A stretch of DNA of 64,000 nt, from the NCBI GenBank assembly GCA_030697205.1, contig JAUYQP010000042.1, positions 1 through 64,000 on the forward strand, given 5' to 3'. The stretch comes from Mycobacteriales bacterium. Its GTDB lineage: Bacteria; Actinomycetota; Actinomycetes; Mycobacteriales; SCTD01. The stretch's first letter is position 1. Each line of letters begins with the position of its first letter. This document shows, one piece after another, positions 1 through 8,837 of the stretch. The position numbers were made by a program, and so were the translations under genes. The notes beneath the pieces were generated by a model. The model saw only the letters and a program-made list of their open reading frames with translations. It was not told the origin of the DNA and ran no database searches.

Positions 1-173
1 TCATCGGCGACTTCCGCGACGACGGGGACCGCCCCGGGATCGCCCGGTTCGGCTTCACGCCGCTCTACGTCAGCCACACCGACGTGTACGACGCGGTGGA
101 GCACCTGGTCGCCGTACTGGCCGGTGCGGAGCACCTGGCGCCCGGGTACGCCGAGCGCAACGCCGTCACCTGA
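1..173 (+). CDS. kynU: Kynureninase, C-terminal fragment
   Basis: The reading frame is open from the window edge and ends at the TGA at 171-173, giving the last 56 residues. They include an RFGFTPLY segment followed by a DAVEHLVAVL helix, the usual C-terminal pattern of kynureninase. That PLP enzyme splits kynurenine (or hydroxykynurenine) into anthranilate (or its hydroxy form) and alanine in tryptophan breakdown. The PLP lysine and the start lie outside the window. The assignment is from remembered family pattern over a short stretch. Another fold-type I aminotransferase is the main alternative. Confidence 0.7.
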   Translation, partial: IGDFRDDGDRPGIARFGFTPLYVSHTDVYDAVEHLVAVLAGAEHLAPGYAERNAVT

Positions 174-231
174 GTCGTTGCCAACAAGCTCGCCGGGGCG
201 CATGCTGGCACTCCCCTCCGGAGGAGACGCC

Positions 232-414
232 ATGATGTTCTGGATCATCGTGCTGGCCGTGATCGCGCTGGTGCTGCTCTTCGCCTGGCGGCACGACCAC
301 AAGCGCCGCGGGAGCCTCCGGGGCGTCTCCGACACCTCCAAGCACGTCACGGAGGGCGAGGTCCAGTCGTACTCGCGTCCGCCGCTACCTCCCTATGCAG
401 GCGGCGGCGGCTGA
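232..414 (+). CDS. Small single-pass membrane protein
   Basis: A 60-residue protein starting MMFWIIVLAV. A GGAGGAG ribosome site lies 6 nt before the ATG at 232. Residues 3-18 form one hydrophobic segment, followed by a basic HDHKRR stretch and a polar tail rich in Ser, Pro and Gly, so the C-terminus should be cytoplasmic by the positive-inside rule. It lies between kynU and the convergent sucD and is followed at once by a strong terminator. I do not recognise a family or function. The clear ribosome site and coding-like third-position GC support it as a real gene. Confidence 0.6.
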   Translation: MMFWIIVLAVIALVLLFAWRHDHKRRGSLRGVSDTSKHVTEGEVQSYSRPPLPPYAGGGG

Positions 415-436
415 GAACGACCGGCCGAGGAAGACG

Positions 437-462
437 AAGGCCCCCGGCGAACCGGGGGCCTT
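437..462. terminator. Bidirectional hairpin terminator
   Basis: A perfect 11-bp stem (AAGGCCCCCGG pairing with CCGGGGGCCTT) closes a CGAA loop. It sits between the small membrane protein and the convergent sucD. The A/T-containing ends of the stem let it serve both strands. Confidence 0.8.
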
Positions 463-492
463 CATCTCGACAAGCTCGATGTCCGAGCAGTG

Positions 493-1371
493 TCAGAGGT
501 TGCGCATGATCTCTCGCATCAGCTCAGCGGTCTCGGACGGCGTCTTGCCGACCTTGACGCCGGCGGCCTCGAGGGCCTCCTTCTTCGCCTGAGCGGTGCC
601 CGAGGAGCCGGAGACGATGGCGCCGGCGTGGCCCATGGTCTTGCCCTCAGGGGCGGTGAAGCCTGCGACGTAGCCGACGACCGGCTTGGTCACGTGGGCC
701 TTGATGTAGTCGGCCGCGCGCTCCTCGGCGTCGCCGCCGATCTCGCCGATCATCACGATCGCGACCGTCTCGGGGTCGTTCTGGAACGCCTCGAGGCAGT
801 CGATGTGGGTGGTGCCGATGACCGGGTCGCCACCGATGCCGACGGCCGTGGTGAAGCCGTACTCCCGCAGCTCGAACATCATCTGGTAGGTCAGCGTCCC
901 AGACTTCGAGACCAGGCCGATCTTGCCCGGGGTGGGCGCGATCGTGGCCGGGATGATGCCCGCGTTGGACGCTCCGGGGCTGATCAGGCCGGGGCAGTTC
1001 GGCCCGATGATGCGGGTCGCCTTGCCCTTGTCGACGTTGTACTGCCAGAAGTACGCCGAGTCCTGCACCGGGATGCCCTCGGTGATGACGACGGCCAGGC
1101 CGATGCCCGCGTCGATCGCCTCGATGACAGCGGCCTTGGCGAAGGCCGGCGGCACGAAGACGACGGTGACGTCGGCGCCAGTGGCTGCCATCGCCTCGGC
1201 GACGGTGGCGAAGACGGGGATGCCGTCGACGTCGCTGCCGGCCTTCTTCGGGTTGACGCCACCGACGACGTTGGTGCCCGAGGCGACCATCCGGCGGGTG
1301 TGCTTGGTGCCCTCCGAGCCGGTGATGCCCTGGACGATGACCTTGCTGTCCGCGGTCAAGAAGATGGCCAT
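493..1371 (-). CDS. sucD: Succinyl-CoA synthetase alpha subunit
   Basis: A 292-residue protein, the full family length. It forms the alpha subunit of the TCA-cycle enzyme that interconverts succinyl-CoA and succinate with formation of a nucleoside triphosphate. The N-terminus holds the CoA-binding Rossmann part, with [11 protein letters not shown] near residue 20. The phosphorylated active-site histidine is in [13 protein letters not shown] near residue 240. The ATG at 1371 overlaps the sucC TAA by one base (TAATG), so the two subunits are translationally coupled. Transcription ends at the hairpin at 437-462. Confidence 0.97.
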   Translation of the reverse strand: MAIFLTADSKVIVQGITGSEGTKHTRRMVASGTNVVGGVNPKKAGSDVDGIPVFATVAEAMAATGADVTVVFVPPAFAKAAVIEAIDAGIGLAVVITEGIPVQDSAYFWQYNVDKGKATRIIGPNCPGLISPGASNAGIIPATIAPTPGKIGLVSKSGTLTYQMMFELREYGFTTAVGIGGDPVIGTTHIDCLEAFQNDPETVAIVMIGEIGGDAEERAADYIKAHVTKPVVGYVAGFTAPEGKTMGHAGAIVSGSSGTAQAKKEALEAAGVKVGKTPSETAELMREIMRNL

Positions 1372-2546
1372 TACGCAGCGCTCCCGTTGGCGAGCTCGGC
1401 GGCCTTGTCGGCCGCCCCGTCCATGGTGTCGACGACCGTCACGAGGGGGTGGGCAGCCTCCGCGAGGATGCGGCGCCCTTCCTCCACGTTGTTGCCGTCC
1501 AGGCGTACGACGAGGGGCTTGCTCGCGCCGTCACCGAGCATGGCGAGGGCCTGCACGATGCCGTCGGCGACCGCGTCGCAGGAGGTGATCCCGCCGAAGA
1601 CGTTGACGAAGACCGACCGGACGTCCTTGTCGGACAGGATGATCTCGAGGCCGTCGGCCATGACCTGCGCCGAGGCGCCGCCGCCGATGTCGAGGAAGTT
1701 GGCGGGCTTGACGCCACCGTGCGCCTCACCGGCGTAGGCGACGACGTCGAGGGTGCTCATGACGAGCCCCGCGCCGTTGCCGATGATGCCGACCTGGCCG
1801 TCGAGCTTGACGTAGTTGAGGTCCTTGGCCTTGGCCCGGCCCTCGAGGTCGTCGTCGGCGACGACGTCGGCGTAGGTCGTGAAGACGTCGCTGTGGCGGA
1901 ACTCCGCGTTGCCGTCGAGGGTGACCTTGCCGTCGAGCGCGAGGATCTGACCCTCGGGGGTGCGGACGAGCGGGTTGACCTCGACGAGCGTGGCCTCCTC
2001 CTCGACGAAGACGACCCAGAGCTTCTGCAGGACCTCGATGACCTGGTCGCGGACGTCGGCGGGGAAGCCGGCGGCGTCGGCGATCTCGGCTGCCTTCGCC
2101 GCGTCGACGCCGACGATCGCGTCGACCGGGACCTTCGCGAGGGCCTCGGGGCGCTCGACCGCGAGCTCCTCGATCTCCATGCCGCCCTCGATCGACGCCA
2201 TCGCGAGGTAGGTGCGGTTGGCGCGGTCGAGCAGGAAGGAGACGTAGTACTCCTTGTCGATGTCCGACGCCTCGGTCACGAGGACCTTGAGGACGGGCAG
2301 GTCCTTGATGACCAGCTTGAGGATGTCGGTGGCGCGCGCCTCCGCCTCGTCGGCCGTGGGGCAGTACTTCACGCCACCGGCCTTCCCGCGGCCGCCGGCC
2401 TTCACCTGCGCCTTGACCATGACGGCCTTGCCGATGCGCTCGGCAGCCGCGCGGGCGTCAGCCGGGTTGTCGACGGTCTCGCCGGCGAACACCGGCACAC
2501 CGTGCTTGGCGAAGAGCTCCTTCGCCTGGTACTCCATGAGGTCCAC
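1371..2546 (-). CDS. sucC: Succinyl-CoA synthetase beta subunit
   Basis: An ATP-grasp subunit of about 391 residues that pairs with Suc[11 protein letters not shown] marks the nucleotide-binding loop, and the C-terminal half holds the ligase CoA domain. The GTG at 2546 gives an N-terminus of (M)[11 protein letters not shown], which matches the usual actinobacterial start. The internal ATG at 2537 is possible, but neither start has a strong ribosome site. The gene is divergent from the CocE-type hydrolase at 2699, with about 150 bp between them for both promoters. sucC-sucD is a two-gene operon here. Confidence 0.96.
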   Translation of the reverse strand: MDLMEYQAKELFAKHGVPVFAGETVDNPADARAAAERIGKAVMVKAQVKAGGRGKAGGVKYCPTADEAEARATDILKLVIKDLPVLKVLVTEASDIDKEYYVSFLLDRANRTYLAMASIEGGMEIEELAVERPEALAKVPVDAIVGVDAAKAAEIADAAGFPADVRDQVIEVLQKLWVVFVEEEATLVEVNPLVRTPEGQILALDGKVTLDGNAEFRHSDVFTTYADVVADDDLEGRAKAKDLNYVKLDGQVGIIGNGAGLVMSTLDVVAYAGEAHGGVKPANFLDIGGGASAQVMADGLEIILSDKDVRSVFVNVFGGITSCDAVADGIVQALAMLGDGASKPLVVRLDGNNVEEGRRILAEAAHPLVTVVDTMDGAADKAAELANGSAA

Positions 2547-2698
2547 GAGGGGTCCTGTCCGTCGGGGTGCCCGTTCGGCAGCCGGGAGCGAGGGTAGCGA
2601 CCCGGCGGGAGGTCCCCGCGCGCGGCCTTCGGAGATCCTGCCCGCAATGGCGCTGCAACAGGCACAGTGGTGACCCACCCCACACCAGGAGCACCCCC

Positions 2699-4678
2699 GT
2701 GCGTCTCGCCCTGCTGCTCTCCGCCGCCGTCCTCACGGCGGGCGTCGCGACGGCCTCCCCCGCCGGCGCGCTCGACGAGTTCACCGTCACCCCCGCGCTC
2801 GTGACGGTCACGGACGGCCCCGCTGACGACCACCAGGTCGACATCGACACCGATCTCTACGTCCCGGTCTCCGCGACCGCGGCGACCCCGCAGCCGGCGA
2901 TGCTCATCACCCACGGCTTCGGGCTGTCGAAGTCCGCGCCCGAGGTCGTGGCGCAGGCCAGCTACTTCGCCCGCCACGGCTACGTCGTGCTGACCTGGAC
3001 CAGCGCCGGTTTCGGCGGCTCGGGCGGCTGCATCACGCTGCACCAGGCCGACTACGACGGGAAGGCCGCGCGGCAGCTCGTCGACGTCCTCGCCGCCCGC
3101 CCTGAGGTACTGAAGGACGCGCGCGGTCCGGTGGTGGGCACGGTCGGCGGCTCCTACGGCGGCGGCGGCCAGCTCGTCCACGCCGGCATCGACGACCGGG
3201 TCCGGGCCGCCGCGCCGGGCCGCACCTGGAACCTCCTGCAGTACTCCCTCTACCCCAACAACTGGGTCAAGCCCGGCGACCCGACCGGCTTCTCCCACCA
3301 GCTCCACGAGCAGGGCGTTTTCAAGGCGCAGTGGACGACGCTGCTCTTCGCCGCGGGCAACACCCAGCCCGTCGGCGGGATCCCCCCGACGGGAGCGATG
3401 AACGGGAACTGCCCCGGCGACAAGCTCTCCTCGGCCGACCCCGTTCTGGTGGCAGGCACCCCCTGCGTCGGCTTCACCGTCGAGGTCTGCGAGGTCTTCG
3501 CGCGCATCGTCGCGACCGGCGACGCCTCCGCCGAGGACCGCGCACTGCTCGGCCGGGCGTCTGCCGCCACCTATGTCCCCGAGCTCGACATCCCGGTCCT
3601 GTTCGTCCAGGGCCAGCGCGACACGCTGTTCAACGTCAACGACGCGCTCGCGACCTACACCGCCCTGAAGGCCCGCGGCAAGACCGTCAAGATGGTCTGG
3701 AACTCCGGCGGGCACGGCGGCTACACCAGCCTGCCCGGCGAGTGCGAGGTCTACGGCGGCGGGACGGGCGGCGAGGGCTTCGCCGGCCTCGAGGGCTGCT
3801 ACCTCACCAGCCGCACGCTGGCCTTCTTCGACAGCGCGCTGCGCGGCAAGGCCGACCCCTTCCCGAGCTTCAGCTGGCACCGCGACTGGACCCCCGAGGC
3901 CACCGGGGCGAGCAACGCCAGCCAGTACGCCGCTGCCGCTGCCTACCCCGCGATGCCCTCGACGACCTTCACGCTCTCGGGGACGGACGCCCTGGTGACC
4001 GCCGGCGCGACCACTGGCAGCGCGATGTTCCTCAACCCGCCCGGCGGCCAGCCCGCGGCCTTCACCGAGACGTCGAACTTCACCGGTGACGGCACCGACC
4101 CGCGCCAGCCCTCCGAGCAGCCGGGCCAGTCGGTGTCGTTCACGTCCGAGCCCTTCGCCACCGACACCGAGTCGGTCGGCGTCCCGTCGGCCACCCTGCG
4201 GCTGTCGCACGTCGCGCCCACCGACCTCGTCATGTTCGGCAAGGTCTACGACGTCGCCCCCGACGGCTCGAGCGAGCTCATCCACCGGCTCATCGCCCCG
4301 GCGCGCATCCCCACTGCGGCGCTCGAGTCGCCCGTCACGATCCAGCTGCTCGGCTTCGCGCACCGCTTCGACGCCGGCCACTCGGTGCGGCTCACCCTGG
4401 CGGCGACCGACATGACGTCGCGCAACAACCTGGTCGCCGACGCGATCACGGTGACGACCGGTCCGGGCTCGACCTTCTCGCTCCCGATGCGCGCCGCCGC
4501 AGCCGCACCCCCGGTCGTGACGCCCCCCGCCGGACCTCCTGCCGTGCCGCCCGCCGCCCCGCCCGCCGCACCGTCTCCGACCCTGCCCAGCACCGGCCTG
4601 CCCGCCACCCTGCCCGCAGCCGCAGCCCTGCTCGTGGTGGCAGGGGTCGCGGTCCGCCGCCGGTTAGCCAGCCACTAG
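2699..4678 (+). CDS. Sortase-anchored CocE/NonD-family hydrolase
   Basis: A 659-residue exported alpha/beta hydrolase of the X-Pro dipeptidyl-peptidase/cocaine-esterase (S15-like) group. A GTG start at 2699 follows an AGGAG site and a signal peptide of about 24 residues. The catalytic serine lies in GGSYGGGGQ, the acid in VQGQRDTLF and the histidine in [11 protein letters not shown]-terminal jelly-roll-like half follows, then a Pro/Ala-rich linker. The end is LPSTG, a hydrophobic segment and RRRLASH, which is a complete cell-wall sorting signal. The enzyme is therefore expected to be covalently bound to peptidoglycan by a sortase not seen in this window. The substrate (ester, amide or peptide) cannot be read from sequence. 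Confidence 0.85.
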   Translation: MRLALLLSAAVLTAGVATASPAGALDEFTVTPALVTVTDGPADDHQVDIDTDLYVPVSATAATPQPAMLITHGFGLSKSAPEVVAQASYFARHGYVVLTWTSAGFGGSGGCITLHQADYDGKAARQLVDVLAARPEVLKDARGPVVGTVGGSYGGGGQLVHAGIDDRVRAAAPGRTWNLLQYSLYPNNWVKPGDPTGFSHQLHEQGVFKAQWTTLLFAAGNTQPVGGIPPTGAMNGNCPGDKLSSADPVLVAGTPCVGFTVEVCEVFARIVATGDASAEDRALLGRASAATYVPELDIPVLFVQGQRDTLFNVNDALATYTALKARGKTVKMVWNSGGHGGYTSLPGECEVYGGGTGGEGFAGLEGCYLTSRTLAFFDSALRGKADPFPSFSWHRDWTPEATGASNASQYAAAAAYPAMPSTTFTLSGTDALVTAGATTGSAMFLNPPGGQPAAFTETSNFTGDGTDPRQPSEQPGQSVSFTSEPFATDTESVGVPSATLRLSHVAPTDLVMFGKVYDVAPDGSSELIHRLIAPARIPTAALESPVTIQLLGFAHRFDAGHSVRLTLAATDMTSRNNLVADAITVTTGPGSTFSLPMRAAAAAPPVVTPPAGPPAVPPAAPPAAPSPTLPSTGLPATLPAAAALLVVAGVAVRRRLASH

Positions 4679-4746
4679 CCAGGATCAACAGGGGATCTGC
4701 ACGCGACCTGTCGGCGAGTCTCGTGCAGAACGCCTGTTGATCTTGG
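4679..4746. repeat. Long two-tier intergenic palindrome
   Basis: The outer arms are CCAGGATCAACAGG (4679-4692) and CCTGTTGATCTTGG (4733-4746), with one mismatch. An inner stem, TCTGCACG (4696-4703) with CGTGCAGA (4722-4729), lies inside. It fills the gap between the 3' ends of two convergent genes and could act as a terminator for both. The A/T-rich, non-coding character of the arms also resembles a dispersed palindromic repeat. Confidence 0.65.
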
Positions 4747-4782
4747 ATGCGGACGCAGGAGCGGGGCGCGGGGTCGCGGGGG

Positions 4783-5196
4783 TCAGCTAGCGGTCGCGCT
4801 GCCGACGCTCTCGCGGACCCACTCGACGATGGCCTTCGGCGACGCGCCGGCGGTGAAGATCTTGGTGACGCCGGCGGCCTCGAGGACCGGGATGTCGTCC
4901 TCCGGGATGATGCCGCCGCCGAAGACGACCACGTCGTCGGCGCCGCGGGCGCGCAGCAGCTCGACGACGCGGGGCATCAAGGTCAGGTGGGCGCCCGAGA
5001 GGATCGACAGGCCGACGCAGTCCGCGTCCTCCTGGATCGTCGTCTCGACGATCTGCTCCGGCGTCTGGTGCAGCCCGGTGTAGATGACCTCCATGCCGGC
5101 GTCGCGCAGGGCGCGCGCGACGACCTTGGCACCGCGGTCGTGGCCGTCCAGACCGGGCTTCGCGACGACCACGCGGATGCGGGACGTGGTGGTCAT
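4783..5196 (-). CDS. Stand-alone cobalamin-binding domain protein (mutase small component)
   Basis: A 137-residue protein equal to the C-terminal B12-binding domain of methylmalonyl-CoA mutase-type enzymes. [11 protein letters not shown] carries the DxHxxG motif whose histidine is the lower axial cobalt ligand. SILSG and VFGGGIIP supply the SxL and GG motifs that hold the nucleotide tail. A GAGGAGG site lies before the ATG at 5196. It should dock with a separate catalytic mutase subunit to isomerise an acyl-CoA, but no such subunit is in the window. It is divergent from an acyl-CoA carboxylase fusion, which fits a propionate/methylmalonate or other acyl-CoA pathway. Confidence 0.88.
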   Translation of the reverse strand: MTTTSRIRVVVAKPGLDGHDRGAKVVARALRDAGMEVIYTGLHQTPEQIVETTIQEDADCVGLSILSGAHLTLMPRVVELLRARGADDVVVFGGGIIPEDDIPVLEAAGVTKIFTAGASPKAIVEWVRESVGSATAS

Positions 5197-5246
5197 CGGG
5201 GCCTCCTCGACAGCGGTGGTGCCAGCGGTGGGAGAGTACGCGCACT

Positions 5247-6620
5247 GTGACGACCGACTGGCGGGCACCGCTGCTCGAGGGTGCCGCGCGGGTGCCGGTC
5301 CCCTTCGTCGGGCGCGACCCGGGCGGGTGGCCCGGCTACTCCCCGCGGCCCGCCGTCACGGTCTGGCGGCTGGTCTCGGGCCCGGTCGCCGCGGCCTGGG
5401 ACTTCTCGGTCTTCGGCGGCTCCTTCGGCGAGGACGACGCGACCGCGCTGGTCGCCGCCGCCGACCTCGCCCGCACCGAGCGGGTCCCGCTCGTCACCCT
5501 CGTCCGCTCCGGGGGTACCCGGCTGCAGGAGGGGATGGCCGCGCTCGTCGGCATCCCGCGGGCGCGGATCGCGCTGCTCGCCCTGGCCGCCGAGGGCCTG
5601 CCCCACCTGTCGGTCGCCGACGTCCCGACCACCGGCGGCGTCTGGATCTCGGTGGCCTCCGCAGCCGACCTGCGGGTCGCCGTCGAGGGCGCGACCGTCG
5701 GCTTCGCCGGGCCGCGCGTCGTCGAGGCCGTCACCGGCACGCTGCCGCTCGGGGACAGCCACACCGCCGCCTCCGCCCACCGCGCCGGCCTCGTCGACGC
5801 CGTCCTGCCCGGCGAGGACGTCCCCGGCTGGCTCGCCCGCGCGCTCGACGCCCTCTCCCCCGGGACACCCACACCCCTGACCGCTGCGGCCGCGCCGCAC
5901 GAGGTCGAGCAGACCTCGGGGTGGGAGCAGGTACGCCGGGCCCGCGGGCGCTCCGTCGGCGGTCGCGCCCTGCTCGCGGGCCTGCTCACCGGCGCCGTCG
6001 ACCTCTGCGCACCGCGCGGTGACAGCACCGTCGCTGCCGCCGTCGGGCGGGTCGCGGGCCTCGGTGTCGTCGGCGTCGCCCTGGCGTCGGAGGTCGGGGG
6101 CCGGCCGACCCCCGATGGCTACCGGCTGCTCACCCGCGCTGCCCGCTTCGCCGACCGGCTCGGGCTGCCGCTGCTCACCCTCGTCGACACGCCCGGGGCG
6201 GAGCCCGGCACCGAGGCCGAGGAGGGCGGGGTCGCGCCCGCCATGGGCGAGGCGCTCGACGCGGTCCTCACCTGCCGGTCCCCCACGCTGTCGGTGGTGC
6301 ACGGCGAGGGCGGCTCGGGCGGTGCGCTCGCCGCCGCCGCCACCGACGTCGTGCTGCTCACCGACGAGGCCTACTTCGCCGCGATCGGGCCGGAAGGCGC
6401 GTCCGCCGCGCTCCGCCGGCCGCCCGAGGAGTGCGCCGACCTCATGGGCATCACCCCCGCCGACCTGCTGCGGCTCGGCGTCGCCGACGCTGTCCTCGCG
6501 CCCGCTGACGTGGCGGCCGAGGCCGGCCGGCGGCTCGGCCTGCTCGTCGCGGAGGCGCCCGGCGGGCGGGCCGTCGCGCGGCGTACGCGGTGGTCTGCCC
6601 CTGTTCGCGGATCGCTCTGA
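5247..6620 (+). CDS. Fused AccD-AccA carboxyltransferase
   Basis: A 457-residue protein with both carboxyltransferase halves in one chain. The beta-like half has [11 protein letters not shown] and a TTGGV oxyanion stretch. The alpha-like half, from about residue 240, has [26 protein letters not shown] and [11 protein letters not shown], the classic AccA motifs. The N-terminal zinc-ribbon cysteines of bacterial AccD are absent. The predicted reaction moves CO2 from carboxybiotin to an acyl-CoA, giving malonyl-CoA or a homologue. The GTG start at 5247 is 50 bp from the divergent B12-binding gene. The biotin carboxylase and carrier subunits are not in the window. Confidence 0.85.
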   Translation: MTTDWRAPLLEGAARVPVPFVGRDPGGWPGYSPRPAVTVWRLVSGPVAAAWDFSVFGGSFGEDDATALVAAADLARTERVPLVTLVRSGGTRLQEGMAALVGIPRARIALLALAAEGLPHLSVADVPTTGGVWISVASAADLRVAVEGATVGFAGPRVVEAVTGTLPLGDSHTAASAHRAGLVDAVLPGEDVPGWLARALDALSPGTPTPLTAAAAPHEVEQTSGWEQVRRARGRSVGGRALLAGLLTGAVDLCAPRGDSTVAAAVGRVAGLGVVGVALASEVGGRPTPDGYRLLTRAARFADRLGLPLLTLVDTPGAEPGTEAEEGGVAPAMGEALDAVLTCRSPTLSVVHGEGGSGGALAAAATDVVLLTDEAYFAAIGPEGASAALRRPPEECADLMGITPADLLRLGVADAVLAPADVAAEAGRRLGLLVAEAPGGRAVARRTRWSAPVRGSL

Positions 6621-6629
6621 CGCCAGACA

Positions 6630-6676
6630 GGTGTGCGTTGCGTCACGCGCGGGCAACGGTGTGTGTAGCGTCACGC
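6630..6676 (+). repeat. Two 19-nt direct repeats before a lipase gene
   Basis: GGTGTGCGTTGCGTCACGC at 6630-6648 recurs at 6658-6676 with 17 of 19 bases identical and a 28-bp period. They sit 40-86 bp before the GTG of the downstream lipase. A tandem operator or duplicated promoter part is possible. No clear -35/-10 pair with normal spacing was found inside them. Confidence 0.45.
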
Positions 6677-6715
6677 CCGTAGGACGCCCGAGCACCCGCG
6701 ACCCCGGAGGCTGAC

Positions 6716-7693
6716 GTGCAGGACCCACGGCCCGCGCTGCGGCGCGCCGGGGCGACGACCCGACGCGGCGTCCGCACCGTCTGCAGCCCCGCGGGGCTGC
6801 GCGGCACCGGCACCGAGGTCGCATGGGTCGCCGCGCACGCCGCGATGTACCCGCTCGGCGTGCTGTCGGAGCGCAGTCGCATCACGGTGCGCGAGGAGCT
6901 CGAGCGCTTCAGCCTCGGCGACCTGCCGCCGGCCCAGCGCGGACTGCTCATGGGCGACATCGTCGCCGCGGGCACGCCGATCCTGCTCGTGCACGGCCTG
7001 GTCGACAACCGCTCGATCTTCACGCTGCTGCGCCGTGCGCTGCGCCGCCGCGGCTTCGGCCGGGTCCTGACGGTCAACTACAGCCCCTTCACCCACGACG
7101 TGCGCTCGGCCGCCGCGCGCCTCGCCCGGCTGGTCGAGAAGACCTGCGAGGAGACCGGCTACGAGCGGGTCCACGTCGTCGGGCACTCCCTTGGCGGTGT
7201 CGTCGCGCGCTACTACGTGCAGCGGATGGGCGGCGACGCGCGCGTCCACACCCTCTGCACGCTCGGCTCGCCGCACGCCGGCACCGTCGCGGCCCGGCTG
7301 CTGCCGACCGAGCTGGTCCGCCAGCTGCGGCCCGGGTCGTCGCTGATGACCGAGCTCGCCGAGCCCGCGCCGGGCATCCGGACTCGGTTCGTGTCCTTCT
7401 GGTCCGACCTCGACCAGCTCATCGTCCCCAAGCGCTCCGCCCGCCTCGACCACCCCGACCTGTCGGTCCGCAACGTCCTGCTGCGCGGCGTCGGCCACAT
7501 GTCGCTGCCGATCGACGGCCGGGTCGTCCACGAGATCGCGACGCTGCTCAGCCACCTCGACCACGACGGCGCGACGATCCTGTCGGGGATCACCCCCATC
7601 GAGGCCACCGTGCCGGCCCCGGCGCCCGTTCCGGAGCCGCGCCGCACCCTGGCGGTCCTCGGCCGCCTGCGCCGGGGCACCGCCCCTGCCTGA
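6716..7693 (+). CDS. Alpha/beta-hydrolase, triacylglycerol lipase/esterase type
   Basis: A 325-residue alpha/beta hydrolase. ILLVHGLVDN is the oxyanion HG region. GHSLGGVVARYYV holds the nucleophile serine near residue 165, a FWSDLDQLIVP segment the likely acid, and GVGHMSLP the catalytic histidine. This layout is that of EstA/LipB-like bacterial lipases. No convincing signal peptide or membrane anchor precedes the domain. The basic N-terminal 30 residues are followed by a short apolar segment, so the location is uncertain. The GTG start at 6716 has a CCGGAGG site 5-6 nt upstream. The substrate chain length is not known. Confidence 0.8.
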   Translation: MQDPRPALRRAGATTRRGVRTVCSPAGLRGTGTEVAWVAAHAAMYPLGVLSERSRITVREELERFSLGDLPPAQRGLLMGDIVAAGTPILLVHGLVDNRSIFTLLRRALRRRGFGRVLTVNYSPFTHDVRSAAARLARLVEKTCEETGYERVHVVGHSLGGVVARYYVQRMGGDARVHTLCTLGSPHAGTVAARLLPTELVRQLRPGSSLMTELAEPAPGIRTRFVSFWSDLDQLIVPKRSARLDHPDLSVRNVLLRGVGHMSLPIDGRVVHEIATLLSHLDHDGATILSGITPIEATVPAPAPVPEPRRTLAVLGRLRRGTAPA

Positions 7694-7739
7694 CCGACCC
7701 GCGCGCACCCTCTCCCTCCCGCCCCCATCTTCCCCGGAT

Positions 7740-7866
7740 GTGGCGATCACGCCCGCGGGGCACGCCGCGCATGATCGCCACTTCCCCGCCCCGCAGTCGG
7801 CCGCCCCCGCGGGCCCTTTCAGAGGTGGCGATCACGCCCGCGGGGCACACCGCGCATGATCGCCAC
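7740..7866. repeat. Tandem copies of a 42-nt palindromic element
   Basis: Two copies (7740-7781 and 7825-7866) differ at one of 42 positions. Each has GTGGCGATCAC and ATGATCGCCAC arms around a GC-rich centre, so each can fold into a 10-bp hairpin. They lie in the non-coding gap between the lipase and the M23 peptidase leader, with an 85-bp period. The between-copy sequence is unrelated, so this is duplication of the palindrome and not of the whole stretch. The rest of 7694-7932 holds nothing I can name. Confidence 0.7.
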
Positions 7867-7932
7867 CACCCGCCGAGACCGCTCGGATGATCAAGGAACG
7901 GCCGCGTCCGTCCGCTGAGTAACTAGTCACGT

Positions 7933-8035
7933 CGGGCTACGTGGGCTTGGCCGTCCGGGCTACGTCGTATAACGTCGTGGTAACGACCCGCCCCTCTCCG
8001 GGCGGTCGACGTGCGTCCGGGCCCCGTGAGGGGCC
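7933..8035 (+). promoter_or_regulatory. Promoter with direct repeat and structured leader of the M23 gene
   Basis: CGGGCTACGT occurs at 7933-7942 and again at 7956-7965. A TATAAC -10 box lies at 7968-7973, with TTGGCC at 7947-7952 as a weak -35 (15-nt spacer). The transcript would have a leader of about 95 nt with two hairpins: CGACCCGCCC paired to GGGCGGTCG around 7984-8009, and GGCCCC-GTGA-GGGGCC at 8020-8035. Actinobacterial cell-wall hydrolase genes often carry c-di-AMP (ydaO) riboswitches, but I cannot find that motif's core here. Confidence 0.5.
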
Positions 8036-8075
8036 TGTGCCGTGCCGCCCCGACCCCGACACCGGAGCCGAGACG

Positions 8076-8834
8076 TTGCCCTCCGCACACCCCCCGCTCG
8101 CCCCGCACGACGCCGACGTCCTCACCGACGCAGCGCCTGACGCGGCCACCTCCGCCCACAGCACCGCCCCCGCCGGCCCCCGCCGGACCGTTGCGGTGCC
8201 TGCCGTCCTGCTCGTCGCCGGCACCCTCGCCATGGTCGGCCTCGCCGCCCCGAGCAGCTCCGGCGACGACACCGTCCGCGTCACCGCCGCCGCGCAGACC
8301 AGCACCGTGATCGACCTCGGCGCGGCCACCGCAGGCAAGCGCCTCGACCTGCTCGACGGCCCGCTGCCGGTCGTCGCGCGCCCCGTCAAGAAGGCCGCGC
8401 CGCCGCGGGCCACCCGCACCCGCACCCGCCCGAAGGCCACACCGGTCGAGCGCGCCCGCTACTGCCGCCCCAACGGCGGCGGCATCTCCAGCAACTACGG
8501 CCAGCGCTGGGGCCGCATGCACAAGGGCGTCGACTTCAACGGCTCCTACGGCTCGCCGATCCGAGCGGCCGCGGCCGGCCGCGTCGTCAGCGCGGGCTAC
8601 GACGGCGGCTACGGCAACCTCGTGACCGTCCGCCACAGCGACGGCACTGTCACCGCCTACGCCCACATGAGCAAGATCCTGATCCGCGGTGGCCGGGTCG
8701 ACGCCTGCGACACCCTCGGCTACGTCGGCTCGACCGGCAACAGCACCGGCCCGCACCTGCACTTCGAGGTCCGCGTCGGCGGCGGCACCACGAGCCCGCT
8801 GCGCTGGCTGCGCGCGCACGGCGTCCGCGTCTAA
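8076..8834 (+). CDS. Secreted or membrane-anchored M23 peptidoglycan endopeptidase
   Basis: The start is taken as the TTG at 8076 because a GGAG site lies 8 nt before it; the frame stays open upstream with no better site. The protein is about 252 residues: a Pro/Ala-rich N-terminal tail, one hydrophobic segment (VPAVLLVAGTLAMVGLAA) acting as anchor or signal, a basic Pro-rich linker, then a C-terminal lysostaphin-type domain. HKGVDF gives the first zinc His and Asp, and HLHFEV the HxH pair. It is expected to cut peptide cross-links in peptidoglycan outside the membrane. The long leader suggests post-transcriptional control. Confidence 0.88.
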   Translation: MPSAHPPLAPHDADVLTDAAPDAATSAHSTAPAGPRRTVAVPAVLLVAGTLAMVGLAAPSSSGDDTVRVTAAAQTSTVIDLGAATAGKRLDLLDGPLPVVARPVKKAAPPRATRTRTRPKATPVERARYCRPNGGGISSNYGQRWGRMHKGVDFNGSYGSPIRAAAAGRVVSAGYDGGYGNLVTVRHSDGTVTAYAHMSKILIRGGRVDACDTLGYVGSTGNSTGPHLHFEVRVGGGTTSPLRWLRAHGVRV

Positions 8835-8837
8835 CCG

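Noticed and set aside
490-2597. Long frames opposite sucD and sucC
   Set aside because: They are antisense shadows caused by high GC at third positions; the sense frames match full-length sucCD.
2402-4381. 659-codon frame opposite the CocE-type gene
   Set aside because: It is low-complexity Gly/Arg/Val sequence without domains, and the sense frame has signal, triad and sorting motif.
7933-8075. c-di-AMP (ydaO/yuaA) riboswitch before the M23 gene
   Set aside because: The setting fits, but the conserved core segments could not be recognised; only two simple hairpins are visible.
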